This document shows positions 15,759 through 24,219 of a stretch of 33,720 nt of DNA, one piece after another. Positions within the stretch are counted from its first letter, which is position 1. Each line of letters starts with the position of its first letter. Under the pieces are notes generated by a model, which was not told where the DNA came from, did no database searches, and saw nothing but the letters and a program-made list of their open reading frames with translations. Position numbers and translations under genes: made by a program. This DNA comes from Chloroflexi bacterium HGW-Chloroflexi-2. Lineage in GTDB: Bacteria > Chloroflexota > Anaerolineae > Anaerolineales > Anaerolineaceae. The DNA lies in NCBI GenBank assembly GCA_002840735.1, contig PHBY01000028.1, positions 1 to 33,720 of the forward strand, written 5' to 3'.

Positions 15759-16291
15759 AAAATCATCGACTCTTTGTTTTCTTCATCGTTATTGTAACGG
15801 TTTTTGGAGTGGCTGCCTGCACCATACAAGATTCAGGAAGTGGTTCCACGATTGAACCATCAATTCAAGTCCAGTCAACGCAAGTTCAATCAACTCAGGT
15901 TCAACCAACTGTCATTGCGAGCCAAGATATTGAACCTACTTTTCACGGAATGAAATCAGATGCACAAGGATTTGTCACAGTGGATATCACGCCAGAAAAA
16001 TTAGTCAATTCTGAAGAAGCCTTGACCTTTGTTGTCGCTTTGAATACCCACTCGATTGACCTGAGCATGGATCTTGCTGAACTTACAGTCCTCACAACGG
16101 ATACAGGAAAATCTGTTCAGGCAACGCTCTGGGATGCTCCACGAGGAGGACATCACGTGGAAGGGATGCTTTCTTTTCCGTCTTCATTTGATGAAACAAG
16201 CGTGTTAAATGGAGCAAAGAATATCACGCTTACTATTAAAGATTTGGATGTTCCGTTACGAAAATTTACATGGCAATTAATTAATGATTAA
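15755..16291 (+). CDS. lipoprotein of unknown function, metal-island operon
   Basis: 178 residues from ATG 15755, chosen because it overlaps the preceding stop as ATGA and has AAGGGA before it; a longer frame from 15371 merely overlaps the CCxHH gene. Signal peptide with lipobox VAAC (Cys about 20), a Gln/Thr/Ser linker with repeated VQST units, then a beta-rich domain with THSIDL, WDAPRGGHHVEG and TLTIKDLDVPLRKFTW. The two adjacent His and the acidic surroundings could bind metal. I do not recognise the family. It overlaps the DUF1573 gene by eight bases, so all three are translated together. Confidence 0.75.
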   Translation: MKNHRLFVFFIVIVTVFGVAACTIQDSGSGSTIEPSIQVQSTQVQSTQVQPTVIASQDIEPTFHGMKSDAQGFVTVDITPEKLVNSEEALTFVVALNTHSIDLSMDLAELTVLTTDTGKSVQATLWDAPRGGHHVEGMLSFPSSFDETSVLNGAKNITLTIKDLDVPLRKFTWQLIND

Positions 16292-16892
16292 AAAAAATTC
16301 ACTAATCCCGCTTAAAAAGTTATTGAATCACCTTTTTGATTTTTTGCGATCGACAGAAAAAAGGGCATGGGACTATTTAGTTCTGGGCTCAGCAATTTTT
16401 TTGGTTATAGTATTCATTATTTATGGATCAAAAACACAGAGTATTATGAATTCAGAGATTCAATATTCACCTGCAGATGTGGTTTATGGAGAGTCAATAT
16501 ATGCGATTCATAATGTTAATATCATGAATACCCCTCAAAACATTGGCTTGATTTCTAATGAGGCAACAGAAAAACCACAGATTCTCATATCAGAAAAATT
16601 TTACGATTTTGGGGAGGTCAATTCAAATCAAATTTTGAAACGCACATTCATTTTTGCTAATTCAGGCAATTCTCCCCTAACGATCCATCGCGCTTATACC
16701 ACCTGTGGCTGTACTACAGCAATTTTCACCGCCACTGAAATTCCGCCAGGAAAAGTTGTACTAATGACTTTGCAATTTGATACAGGTTATCACGATATGC
16801 AAGGAAAGACTGTCCGTCGTGGGGTGATGATCGAAACCAATGACCCGGATCACCCAGTCCAGGAAATATGGATACAGGCGAAAGTGAGATGA
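16284..16892 (+). CDS. DUF1573 protein with membrane anchor and CGCT motif
   Basis: 202 residues: membrane helix at 31-48, then a DUF1573 domain from about 100 to 202 (FYDFGEVNSNQILKRTFIF, TTCGCTTA with Cys141 and Cys143, PPGKVVLMTLQF, ETNDPDHPVQEI). DUF1573 is an extracytoplasmic immunoglobulin-like fold of unknown function with a conserved Cys pair. The C-terminal half parallels the sequence after the UGA in the gene at 14240-14737, so the two are paralogues facing each other across the intergenic region. Its start lies inside the preceding gene, indicating translational coupling. Confidence 0.85.
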   Translation: MIKKNSLIPLKKLLNHLFDFLRSTEKRAWDYLVLGSAIFLVIVFIIYGSKTQSIMNSEIQYSPADVVYGESIYAIHNVNIMNTPQNIGLISNEATEKPQILISEKFYDFGEVNSNQILKRTFIFANSGNSPLTIHRAYTTCGCTTAIFTATEIPPGKVVLMTLQFDTGYHDMQGKTVRRGVMIETNDPDHPVQEIWIQAKVR

Positions 16893-17023
16893 GTGTCTTT
16901 CGAAAATTTTTTTCCCATCAGTCCCTCTTTGACACTTGTTACATGTTTTGGTTATTTTGCAGTAATCAGGTATTATTTTGATTAAGACAAAATAAATTTG
17001 TGTCCTTTCAATAATTAGCGGTC

Positions 17024-17063
17024 CGGGTTTTTTTGGCGTGCGTCCGCACGCCAAAAAAACCCG
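17024..17063. repeat. perfect 19-bp inverted repeat
   Basis: Arms 17024-17042 and 17045-17063 are perfectly complementary with a 2-nt spacer, each holding a run of seven T or A and a GC-rich GGCGTGCG part. It lies between the DUF1573 and rhodanese genes. It would form a very stable hairpin on either strand; no T-run follows the stem. A bidirectional terminator or a small mobile palindrome are both possible. Nothing else is apparent in 16893-17132. Confidence 0.7.
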
Positions 17064-17132
17064 CTTGCCCCGATTTATTGAGATGATACTAAAATTGTTG
17101 GTAATAATTCGTAAGAAGGATAGGTTTGTAAA

Positions 17133-17582
17133 ATGAAAATAAAGATTAATTTACTGCATATTTTGTTTGTTATGTTGATACTGGGATTAAGTGCTTGCCA
17201 ATCATCAACTGTAACAACGGGCGGTTTAGAGACCACAGATATTGGGACAGATATCAAAATTAATGGGGGTTCTTACAAAGAAATTTCTGTGAATGAGTTG
17301 TTGTCGATGATGGAGAAAAAAGACTTCACCCTGGTAAATGTTCATATTCCATTTGAGGGCGATCTGCCAAAAACCGATCTATCGCTTGCATATGATTCGA
17401 TTGGTCAAAATTTAGACCAATTGGGGGGTGACCAAAATGCCAAAATAGTCCTTTATTGTAAAAGTGACAGAATGAGCACGATTGCAGCTGAGGAATTGGT
17501 CAAACTCGGATACACCAATATCTGGAATTTGGATGGAGGAATGGTTGCCTGGGAGCAGGCAGGGCAATCGATCGAAAAGTAG
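17133..17582 (+). CDS. rhodanese-like lipoprotein
   Basis: 149 residues. Signal peptide with lipobox LSAC (Cys22) and a single rhodanese domain with active-site loop YCKSDRMS (Cys in CxxxR), followed by AAEELVKLGYTNIWNLDGGMVAW, a typical rhodanese C-terminus. The usual VDVR motif is VNVH and is followed by an unusual FEGDLPKTDL insertion. Rhodaneses carry sulfur on the Cys; here it would act outside the membrane, perhaps on thiols or metals handled by the neighbouring Cys-rich proteins. AAGGA lies upstream of the ATG. It sits alone after a strong hairpin. Confidence 0.87.
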   Translation: MKIKINLLHILFVMLILGLSACQSSTVTTGGLETTDIGTDIKINGGSYKEISVNELLSMMEKKDFTLVNVHIPFEGDLPKTDLSLAYDSIGQNLDQLGGDQNAKIVLYCKSDRMSTIAAEELVKLGYTNIWNLDGGMVAWEQAGQSIEK

Positions 17583-17682
17583 GGATGGTCATCAAAAAAT
17601 CTACTGATTGGTATTTTTTGAAAATTATAATCAACGAAAATAAGGATGATATCTCTAGATTCATGACATCTTATATAAAAAG

Positions 17683-17711
17683 TTGACTTACCTCCTTTCT
17701 GTGGCTATAGT
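17683..17711 (+). promoter_or_regulatory. sigma-70-type promoter upstream of prpB
   Basis: TTGACT (17683-17688), 17-bp spacer, TATAGT (17706-17711). Start of transcription is expected near 17718, giving a leader of about 85 nt before the TTG start of prpB. No operator repeat is obvious. Confidence 0.6.
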
Positions 17712-17803
17712 TTTACTACCAGGTCAGACGTTCAAGACTGTTATTCCAAACCCAATCCTGCTTCATCCATAATGCCCTGGAATTTTCTATCTCAGAGGGA
17801 AAA

Positions 17804-18730
17804 TTGTCAAATTTATCATCCAGAGGAGTTGTTTTTCGTCAATCACTTACACTTGAAAAACCATTACAGGTAGTTGGTGTGCTGAATGCATATGCTGCAT
17901 TATTGGCAAAATCTGCTGGGTTTAAAGCAATTTACCTTTCGGGCGGGGGAGTGGCAACCAGCTCACTCGGTGTTCCTGATCTGGGGATTACGACACTGGA
18001 TGATGTGCTGATCGATGTGCGCCGCATCACCGATGCCTGTGATCTGCCATTACTGGTGGATGTCGATACCGGCTTTGGTTCGGCTTTTAACATTGCCAGA
18101 ACGGTGAAATCACTCATCAAATCAGAAGCAGCCGCCATGCATTTGGAAGACCAGGTACAGGCGAAACGCTGTGGGCATCGACCGGGGAAGGCACTGGTTT
18201 CGAAGGACGAAATGTGTGACCGCATCAAAGCAGCCGTGGATGCCCGCACGGATCCAGGATTTGTGATCATGGCGCGCACCGATGCTTTGGCGTCCGAAGG
18301 ACTTGAAGCTACGATTGAACGTGCCCAGGCATATATCCTCGCTGGTGCGGATATGATCTTTGCGGAAGCTGTAACAGAATTGAATCAATACCAGGCTTTT
18401 GTGGATGCCTTACACGTACCGGTATTGGCAAACATGACAGAATTTGGCCAGACACCCCTGTTCACCCGCGAGCAATTAGCCTCAGTAGGGATTGGGTTGG
18501 CGCTCTATCCTTTGAGCGCTTTTCGGGCGATGAGTGCTGCTGCTTTGCGGGTTTTCCAGACCATCCGGGATCAGGGTACCCAGGAAAGCATGCTTTCCCA
18601 TATGCAAACCCGTGATGAGTTGTACCAAATATTGAATTATTACGCCTATGAAGAAAAACTGGACGAGCTATTTAAATCATCCAAATCAGAAAGTGATATG
18701 GTTGATTTCAACGAATTGGGATCAGATTAA
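17804..18730 (+). CDS. prpB: 2-methylisocitrate lyase
   Basis: 308 residues of the isocitrate lyase/PEP mutase superfamily. Key features are VDVDTGFG (Asp86, Asp88 for Mg), HLEDQ (Glu115) and the catalytic loop KRCGHR with Cys123, of the methylisocitrate lyase type. It cleaves 2-methylisocitrate to pyruvate and succinate. The start is TTG with GAGGG five bases upstream; no ATG fits near the N-terminus. First gene of prpBCD, 18 bp before prpC. Confidence 0.93.
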   Translation: MSNLSSRGVVFRQSLTLEKPLQVVGVLNAYAALLAKSAGFKAIYLSGGGVATSSLGVPDLGITTLDDVLIDVRRITDACDLPLLVDVDTGFGSAFNIARTVKSLIKSEAAAMHLEDQVQAKRCGHRPGKALVSKDEMCDRIKAAVDARTDPGFVIMARTDALASEGLEATIERAQAYILAGADMIFAEAVTELNQYQAFVDALHVPVLANMTEFGQTPLFTREQLASVGIGLALYPLSAFRAMSAAALRVFQTIRDQGTQESMLSHMQTRDELYQILNYYAYEEKLDELFKSSKSESDMVDFNELGSD

Positions 18731-18748
18731 TTATTGAGGGAGAATCAC

Positions 18749-19906
18749 ATGAGTACGCAAACAGTCGAAGTTAAAAAGTCTGGGAAAAAAAGGGTTCAAC
18801 TTTCCGGTGTACCGGTGGGCGAAACAGAAATCTGCACGGTTGGCACCGAAGGGCATGAACTGCGTTATCGCGGATACGATATCTTTGATCTGGCGGAACA
18901 TGCCAGTTTTGAAGAGGTGGCGTATTTGCTGGTGCATGGTGAATTGCCCATCAAAAACGAATTGGATCGCTACAAGCTTAAATTGAAAAATTTGCGTGGT
19001 ATTCCCGCTCCCGTCAAAGCAGCCCTGGAGCAGATTCCGGCTGCTGCGCACCCCATGGATGTCATGCGTTCTGGTTGCAGCATTCTAGGCGCTGTATTGC
19101 CCGAACGGGGAGATCATACCCCTGAGGGTGCCCGTCACATTGCTGACCGGTTGTTGGCGGTGTTCCCATCCATGCTGCTGTATTGGTACCATTATGCCCA
19201 TCATGGCAAACGCATTGAAGTCGAAACCGATGATGATTCAATCGCAGCCCATTTTCTGCATCTCCTGCATGGGAAAAAACCAAGTGATATCCACGCCCGT
19301 GCGCTCGATGTCACTTTCGTTTTATATGCCGAGCATGAATACAATGCCTCAACCTTCAGTTCACGAGTAATTGCTGGTACAGGCACCGATTTTTACTCCG
19401 CCATTACGGGCGCTATTGGCGCATTGAAAGGATTCCGGCATGGGGGTGCCAATGAAGGTGCCATGGAAGTGATTGAACGCTACAATTCCCCGCAGCAGGC
19501 GGCTGAGGATGTCCGGCAGATCTTAAAAAACAAAGATATCATCCTGGGGTTTGGGCATCCGGTTTATACGATCTCAGACCCACGTTCTAAGATTATCAAG
19601 GGACTTTCGTGTACATTGTGTAAAGATTATGGCGATGAGACGCTTTGCGATATCTCTGAGGTGATTGAAGATGTGATGTGGAAGGAAAAACGGATGTTCC
19701 CCAACCTGGATTGGTACAGTGCGGTCACCTATCATATGATGGGCATTCCCACTTTTATGTTTACGCCTCTGTTTGTGATGTCACGCGTTTCCGGTTGGGC
19801 AGCCCATGTGATCGAACAGCGCTCAAGTGGAAAGATTATCCGTCCGAAAGCGGATTATATCGGACCAGCGCCGCGTGATTATGTGCCATTGGAACATCGT
19901 ACCTAG
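18749..19906 (+). CDS. prpC: 2-methylcitrate synthase / citrate synthase family
   Basis: 385 residues from ATG 18749, chosen over an in-frame TTG at 18734 because GAGGGAGA lies properly before the ATG. Citrate synthase fold with catalytic His231 (HGGANEG), His270 (GFGHPVYT) and Asp321 (NLDWYSA), and the C-terminal arginine region [13 protein letters not shown]. Between prpB and prpD it is best read as methylcitrate synthase, joining propionyl-CoA and oxaloacetate; citrate synthase side activity is common in this group. Confidence 0.93.
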   Translation: MSTQTVEVKKSGKKRVQLSGVPVGETEICTVGTEGHELRYRGYDIFDLAEHASFEEVAYLLVHGELPIKNELDRYKLKLKNLRGIPAPVKAALEQIPAAAHPMDVMRSGCSILGAVLPERGDHTPEGARHIADRLLAVFPSMLLYWYHYAHHGKRIEVETDDDSIAAHFLHLLHGKKPSDIHARALDVTFVLYAEHEYNASTFSSRVIAGTGTDFYSAITGAIGALKGFRHGGANEGAMEVIERYNSPQQAAEDVRQILKNKDIILGFGHPVYTISDPRSKIIKGLSCTLCKDYGDETLCDISEVIEDVMWKEKRMFPNLDWYSAVTYHMMGIPTFMFTPLFVMSRVSGWAAHVIEQRSSGKIIRPKADYIGPAPRDYVPLEHRT

Positions 19907-19915
19907 GAAATATCC

Positions 19916-21364
19916 ATGAGCAGCCAGATCTCCAATGTTCGTCCGCAACCTGATGAAATCCTTACAAAAGTTGCTGACTATGTATTGCAATATCACGTGG
20001 ACAGCCAGGAAGCTCTGCAAACAGCCCGATATTGTCTGATGGACACCCTGGGTTGTGGGATGGAAGCGCTCCAATACCCCGCCTGTTTGAAATTATTAGG
20101 ACCGATTATTCCAGGTACCCAGGTTCAAAATGGTGCCCGTATCCCTGGAACGGATTATGTCCTGGATCCGGTTCAGGCTGCTTTTAACCTGGGTGCAATG
20201 GTGCGTTGGCTGGACTTTAATGATACCTGGCTGGCTGCTGAGTGGGGTCACCCTTCGGATAATCTGGGGGGTATCCTGATGGCAGCAGATTGGTTTTCCC
20301 GAAATGCAGTGGCAAATGGTAAAGAGCCATTGCTGATGCGTGATGTACTCACTGCCATGATCAAAGCGCACGAAATTCAAGGTGTGTTGGCGTTGGAAAA
20401 TAGCTTTAATCGCGTCGGCCTGGATCATGTCCTCCTGGTCAAGATTGCATCAACGGCTGTCGTGAGTGGTTTGTTAGGCGCAACCCGAGAGCAGCTGATC
20501 AATGCCTTGTCCAACGCCTGGGTGGATGGTCAGGCATTGCGCACCTACCGGCACGCACCCAACACCGGGTCACGCAAGTCCTGGGCAGCCGGGGACGCCA
20601 CCAGCCGGGCAGTCTGGCTGTCTTTAATTGCCTTACGTGGAGAGATGGGATATCCTTCCGCTATCACAGCACCAACCTGGGGCTTTGCGGATGTTCTTTT
20701 TAAAGGAAGAGAGCTGGTTCTCCCTCAGGAATTTGGCAGTTATGTGATGGAGAATGTGCTTTTTAAGATCTCTTTTCCAGCTGAGTTTCATGCCCAGACC
20801 GCAGTGGAAGCAGCTTTCCAATTGCATCCTGTGGTAAGAAATCGCCTGGATGAGGTTGAAAAAATAGTCATCACCACACATGAGTCTGCCATCCGCATCA
20901 TTGATAAACGTGGACCGCTGCACAATCCTGCTGATCGCGATCATTGTCTGCAATATATGACAGCCATCGGTTTGATCTTTGGTGAGCTGACAGCTGATCA
21001 TTATGAGGATCGAATCGCTGCTGATATGAGGATCGATACGCTCAGAGATAAAATGATTGTTGTCGAAAATCCTGAATATAGCCGTGATTATCTTGACCCG
21101 CAAAAACGCTCGATCGCCAATGCTGTGCAAATTTTCTTCAAGGATGGCAGTATCTCCGAAAATGTAGTGGTTGAGTATCCATTGGGTCATCGCAGGCGTA
21201 GAACAGAAGGTATTCCATTATTGTTAGAAAAATTCAGAAGCCATTTGTATCACCGGTTCTCAACTGTGCAATTGGAACGTATTATGGAATTATGCCTGGA
21301 TCCACAACGCCTATCCCAAACCCCGGTTCATGCGTTCGTCGACCTATGGATCCCATGGAAATAG
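19916..21364 (+). CDS. prpD: 2-methylcitrate dehydratase (MmgE/PrpD family)
   Basis: 482 residues matching PrpD, which dehydrates 2-methylcitrate to 2-methylaconitate. Typical features: [15 protein letters not shown], the [18 protein letters not shown] helix, [28 protein letters not shown] and [13 protein letters not shown]. Starts nine bases after prpC with AGGAAA upstream. The hydratase step (aconitase or AcnD/PrpF) is not encoded in the window. Together the three genes allow propionyl-CoA to be converted to pyruvate and succinate. Confidence 0.93.
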   Translation: MSSQISNVRPQPDEILTKVADYVLQYHVDSQEALQTARYCLMDTLGCGMEALQYPACLKLLGPIIPGTQVQNGARIPGTDYVLDPVQAAFNLGAMVRWLDFNDTWLAAEWGHPSDNLGGILMAADWFSRNAVANGKEPLLMRDVLTAMIKAHEIQGVLALENSFNRVGLDHVLLVKIASTAVVSGLLGATREQLINALSNAWVDGQALRTYRHAPNTGSRKSWAAGDATSRAVWLSLIALRGEMGYPSAITAPTWGFADVLFKGRELVLPQEFGSYVMENVLFKISFPAEFHAQTAVEAAFQLHPVVRNRLDEVEKIVITTHESAIRIIDKRGPLHNPADRDHCLQYMTAIGLIFGELTADHYEDRIAADMRIDTLRDKMIVVENPEYSRDYLDPQKRSIANAVQIFFKDGSISENVVVEYPLGHRRRRTEGIPLLLEKFRSHLYHRFSTVQLERIMELCLDPQRLSQTPVHAFVDLWIPWK

Positions 21365-21424
21365 ACATACTCTGAGAATGAAATTTCCATATAAAGGTTG
21401 ATCCGAAACTACCCAAATTGGTAG

Positions 21425-21453
21425 TTGACAAATTATATTTAATGTTGTAAACT
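21425..21453 (+). promoter_or_regulatory. sigma-70-type promoter upstream of the small acidic protein
   Basis: Consensus TTGACA (21425-21430), 17-bp spacer, TAAACT (21448-21453). Expected start of transcription near 21460, leaving a leader of about 80 nt before the ATG at 21543. Confidence 0.55.
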
Positions 21454-21542
21454 CTTTTTACCGCAAAAATATATTTTACCGATACGAATGATTTTATCGT
21501 TTGAAAAATTGATAAGATCCAGCATCTTGCGGTGGAGATGAA

Positions 21543-21749
21543 ATGAACACCCAAACTTTATCCAAAAAAAGTCGAGAAGAGCTAAATGAGTCATTGCTTA
21601 ATCTGTATCGTAAGCTAACATTCAAACCGGATTCTATTCCAGATAAGGAAGAGACCAAATCCAGCAATCCAGCCTACTCTGAATCTGAAGAAGAACGAGA
21701 AGATCAGGATGAACAACAAATAACACCAGCCATTGGAATCGGGATCTAA
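21543..21749 (+). CDS. small acidic protein, unknown (68 aa)
   Basis: I do not recognise this protein. GGAG seven bases before the ATG and a promoter at 21425 support expression. The first ~28 residues are basic and helical (KKSREELNESLLNLYRKLTF); the rest is very acidic and disordered-looking (SESEEEREDQDEQQ), ending in the hydrophobic tail TPAIGIGI. No Cys, no signal peptide. A leader-plus-tail layout is compatible with a modified-peptide precursor, but no maturation enzyme is adjacent. It lies 59 bp before the carboxypeptidase gene. Confidence 0.6.
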   Translation: MNTQTLSKKSREELNESLLNLYRKLTFKPDSIPDKEETKSSNPAYSESEEEREDQDEQQITPAIGIGI

Positions 21750-21763
21750 CATCTCGATTCTTG

Positions 21764-21769
21764 TATAAT
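21764..21769 (+). promoter_or_regulatory. possible -10 box of the carboxypeptidase gene
   Basis: TATAAT between the small acidic gene and the carboxypeptidase gene, 38 bp before its start; no matching -35 at normal spacing. Confidence 0.3.
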
Positions 21770-21807
21770 AAAAATAAAATTCAATCATTAATCCGAAAGA
21801 GGTCCTA

Positions 21808-23307
21808 ATGCAGGAAAAATTTGAACAATTGCAGGCAAAAATACGAGATATCATCGACCTGGGTTCTGCAGCAGCCATTTTAGGATGGGATCAAAATACA
21901 TATATGCCACCCGCTGCAGCTGAAACACGTGGTCATCAGATGGCAATTATCAACCGCATCACTCATGAATGGGCAACCTCGCAGGAGATGGGGCAATTGT
22001 TGGATGATCTCAAGGCCTACGCTGAATCGCTTGATCCAGATTCAGATGAAGCCCGGATGATTAAAGTAGCCCAACACGATAATGATATCGCCACTCGCGT
22101 CCCTTCAGATTTTGTCGTTGAACAATCGCAGGTTACCACAGCTGCCTTCTCTGCCTGGGCAGAAGCACGCGCAAAATCAGATTTTAAAATTTTTGAACCA
22201 CTTTTGGAAAAAGTAGTGGATCTCAATCAACGTTATGCTGCTTTCTTCCCGGAAGTCGATCATCCATACGACGCGCTTCTGGACCAATTTGAACCTGGCA
22301 TGAAAACAGCGGATGTTAAAGCGATTTTTGATGGACTGCGACCCCAACAGGTGGAATTGATCCAGGCTATCAGTGAGCAACCGCAGGTGGACGATTCCTT
22401 CCTGCACCAACCCTTCGATGAGAAAAAACAATGGGAATTTGGAGAAGAAGTCATCACCAAATTTGGCTATGATTGGGATCGCGGCAGACAGGATAAAGCG
22501 CCTCATCCATTTACCATGGGTGTCAGCATCGACGATGTTCGCATCACCACCCGGGTCGATCCTAATTTCTTCAACCCCATGTTTTTTGGAACTGCCCATG
22601 AATGTGGCCATGCCCTCTACAACCTCGGTCATGCACGTAAATATCATCGCACCCTCCTTTCCAATGGAGCCTCCCTGGCTGTGCACGAATCCCAAAGCCG
22701 TATGTGGGAAAATCTGGTTGCCCGTTCCTATCCATTCTGGGAACACTTCTACCCACGCATGCAGGAAATTTTCCCGCAAATGTCGGGTGTCTCTCTGGAT
22801 CAATTTTATAAAGGCATTAACAAGGTAGAACCATCTTTAATTCGGGTGGAAGCAGATGAAGCCACCTATAATCTGCACATCATGCTGCGACTTGAACTGG
22901 AAATCGCCCTCCTGGAAGGCAAACTGCGGGTCAAAGATCTACCCGAGATTTGGAATGCCAAGATGCAGGAATACCTTGGACAAACCCCGCCCAATGATGC
23001 CCTCGGCGTTTTACAAGATGTGCACTGGTCGTATGGTAATCTGGGTTACTTTTCCACTTACGCTCTGGGAAATCTGATTTCTGCCCAGTTATGGGAAGTT
23101 ATTCAAAATGATCTCCCAGATCTGGATGACCAGATTCGAGCTGGTAAATTTGAAGGCTTACTCGCCTGGCTGCGTGAGAAAATCCATGTTCACGGTCGCA
23201 AGTACGAACCGCAGGAACTGGTTGAGAAAGTTACCGGCTCCAGGATTGATCCGACTGCTTATGTTCGCTACCTGAAGAATAAATTCGGAAAGATTTATAA
23301 TCTGTAA
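21808..23307 (+). CDS. metallocarboxypeptidase, family M32
   Basis: 499 residues, the usual length of thermostable carboxypeptidase 1 (M32). Zinc motif HECGH (His264, Glu265, His268) in FGTAHECGHALYNLG, third ligand region VHESQSRMWEN with Glu294. N-terminal part with WDQNTYMPPAAAETRG and DPHPFT-like KAPHPFTMGV are also characteristic. It removes C-terminal residues from peptides in the cytoplasm; no signal peptide. GAGG five bases before the ATG. Followed by a clear terminator, so it ends its unit. Confidence 0.95.
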   Translation: MQEKFEQLQAKIRDIIDLGSAAAILGWDQNTYMPPAAAETRGHQMAIINRITHEWATSQEMGQLLDDLKAYAESLDPDSDEARMIKVAQHDNDIATRVPSDFVVEQSQVTTAAFSAWAEARAKSDFKIFEPLLEKVVDLNQRYAAFFPEVDHPYDALLDQFEPGMKTADVKAIFDGLRPQQVELIQAISEQPQVDDSFLHQPFDEKKQWEFGEEVITKFGYDWDRGRQDKAPHPFTMGVSIDDVRITTRVDPNFFNPMFFGTAHECGHALYNLGHARKYHRTLLSNGASLAVHESQSRMWENLVARSYPFWEHFYPRMQEIFPQMSGVSLDQFYKGINKVEPSLIRVEADEATYNLHIMLRLELEIALLEGKLRVKDLPEIWNAKMQEYLGQTPPNDALGVLQDVHWSYGNLGYFSTYALGNLISAQLWEVIQNDLPDLDDQIRAGKFEGLLAWLREKIHVHGRKYEPQELVEKVTGSRIDPTAYVRYLKNKFGKIYNL

Positions 23308-23324
23308 ATGAATTAATAATTATT

Positions 23325-23361
23325 AAAGACCCCCGGTGTTTTTCCATCAGGGGTCTTTTAA
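23325..23361 (+). terminator. intrinsic terminator after the M32 gene
   Basis: Stem with 9-bp arms AAAGACCCC (23325-23333) and GGGGTCTTT (23350-23358), a 16-nt loop and a T-rich tail, 18 bp after the stop codon. Confidence 0.85.
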
Positions 23362-23440
23362 TTTCTCAAGCATTTGAATTGTTACTTTCATTTGCACATC
23401 TCATAGTATAATTGTATTATTACAAATACACGAGATATTA

Positions 23441-23895
23441 ATGTTGCCAGCCCTTACTGAAATCATTTTACTATCATTGCAAGTTTCTGGTATTGCTTTA
23501 TTGTTCAGTACCGTGATTGGCATCCCTCTGGGTGCTATTATGGGTTTAAACCGGTTTATGGGACGCAAGCTGGTGATTGCTCTGCTATACACTGGCATGG
23601 GTTTTCCCCCGTTGTGGTTGGTTTGTTTGTATATATCCTTTTATCACGTAGCGGTTGGTTAGGTTCTTTAAACTGGTCATTTATCCCCAGTCTATTTACG
23701 TCAGGTGCGATGATTATTGCACAAACGATTATTTCATTCCCATTAGTGGCTGGATTTACGATGGCTGCAGTGATGGGTGTTGATCCCAATTTGCGTCAAC
23801 AAGTTACATCTTTAGGTGCAACTAACCGCCAGGCAGTCTGGACAGTTTTAATGGAAGCTAAGGTGGGTGTGATGGTTTCTATCATCGCTGGTTTT
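23441..23895 (+). pseudogene. tupB: broken tungstate ABC transporter permease (tupB remnant)
   Basis: The first 57 or so residues (LPALTEIILLSLQVSGIALL, IGIPLGAIMG, YTGMGFPP) match the TupB permease. Then the frame breaks near 23610: reading continues in another frame as VVGLFVYILLSRSGWLGSL and runs through MGVDPNLRQQVTSLGATNRQ, the EAA-like cytoplasmic loop. Adding one base, a G in CCCCCGTTG, would restore the frame. The gene ends abruptly after VSIIAGF, where a deletion joins it to the ATPase remnant; about 50 expected C-terminal residues are missing. Not functional as an intact permease. A TATAAT at 23407 precedes it. Confidence 0.85.
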
Positions 23896-24169
23896 AAAAC
23901 CAGATATTTTATTAATGGATGAACCAACTGCCAATTTAGATCCAGCCAACGTGTCCATCATAGAACAAATTGCCTCGGACCTGAATAAAAGCAGTGGTAC
24001 CACGGTGGTTCTGGTTACACACAATATCTTTCAGGCAAAAAGATTGGCACACCGGATCGCGTTTATCCTGGAAGGTTAATTAATTGAGTTAGGTTCAAAT
24101 CATGATTTTTTTACCTCCCCAAAAGATCCACGAACCATGGCATTTATTGGTGGAGAAATGGTTTATTGA
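23891..24169 (+). pseudogene. tupC: tail of tungstate ABC transporter ATPase (tupC remnant)
   Basis: Starts directly at the permease junction with VLKPDILLMDEPTANLDP (Walker B and D-loop) and continues through VTHNIFQAKRLAHRIAFILEG. The H-loop His is present, but Walker A, Q-loop and LSGGQ are gone. A TAA at 24077-24079 interrupts the frame after FILEG; the rest (LIELGSNHDFF to FIGGEMVY) follows in frame to a stop at 24167. So it has a large 5' deletion plus a nonsense mutation. It is clearly the remnant of the ATPase partner of tupB and tupA. Confidence 0.85.
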
Positions 24170-24173
24170 GTAA

Positions 24174-24195
24174 CTATTCGATGATATTCGAATAG
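24174..24195. promoter_or_regulatory. inverted repeat upstream of tupA
   Basis: CTATTCGA-N6-TCGAATAG at 24174-24181 and 24188-24195, 25 bp before the tupA start. Candidate operator or short leader hairpin; no clear -35/-10 pair was found around it. Confidence 0.45.
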
Positions 24196-24219
24196 ATATA
24201 TTTTTGGAGAGGAGAAAAA

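Noticed and set aside
23614-23922. Separate small membrane protein gene
   Set aside because: It is the frameshifted 3' part of tupB; the sequence joins the upstream frame after a one-base correction.
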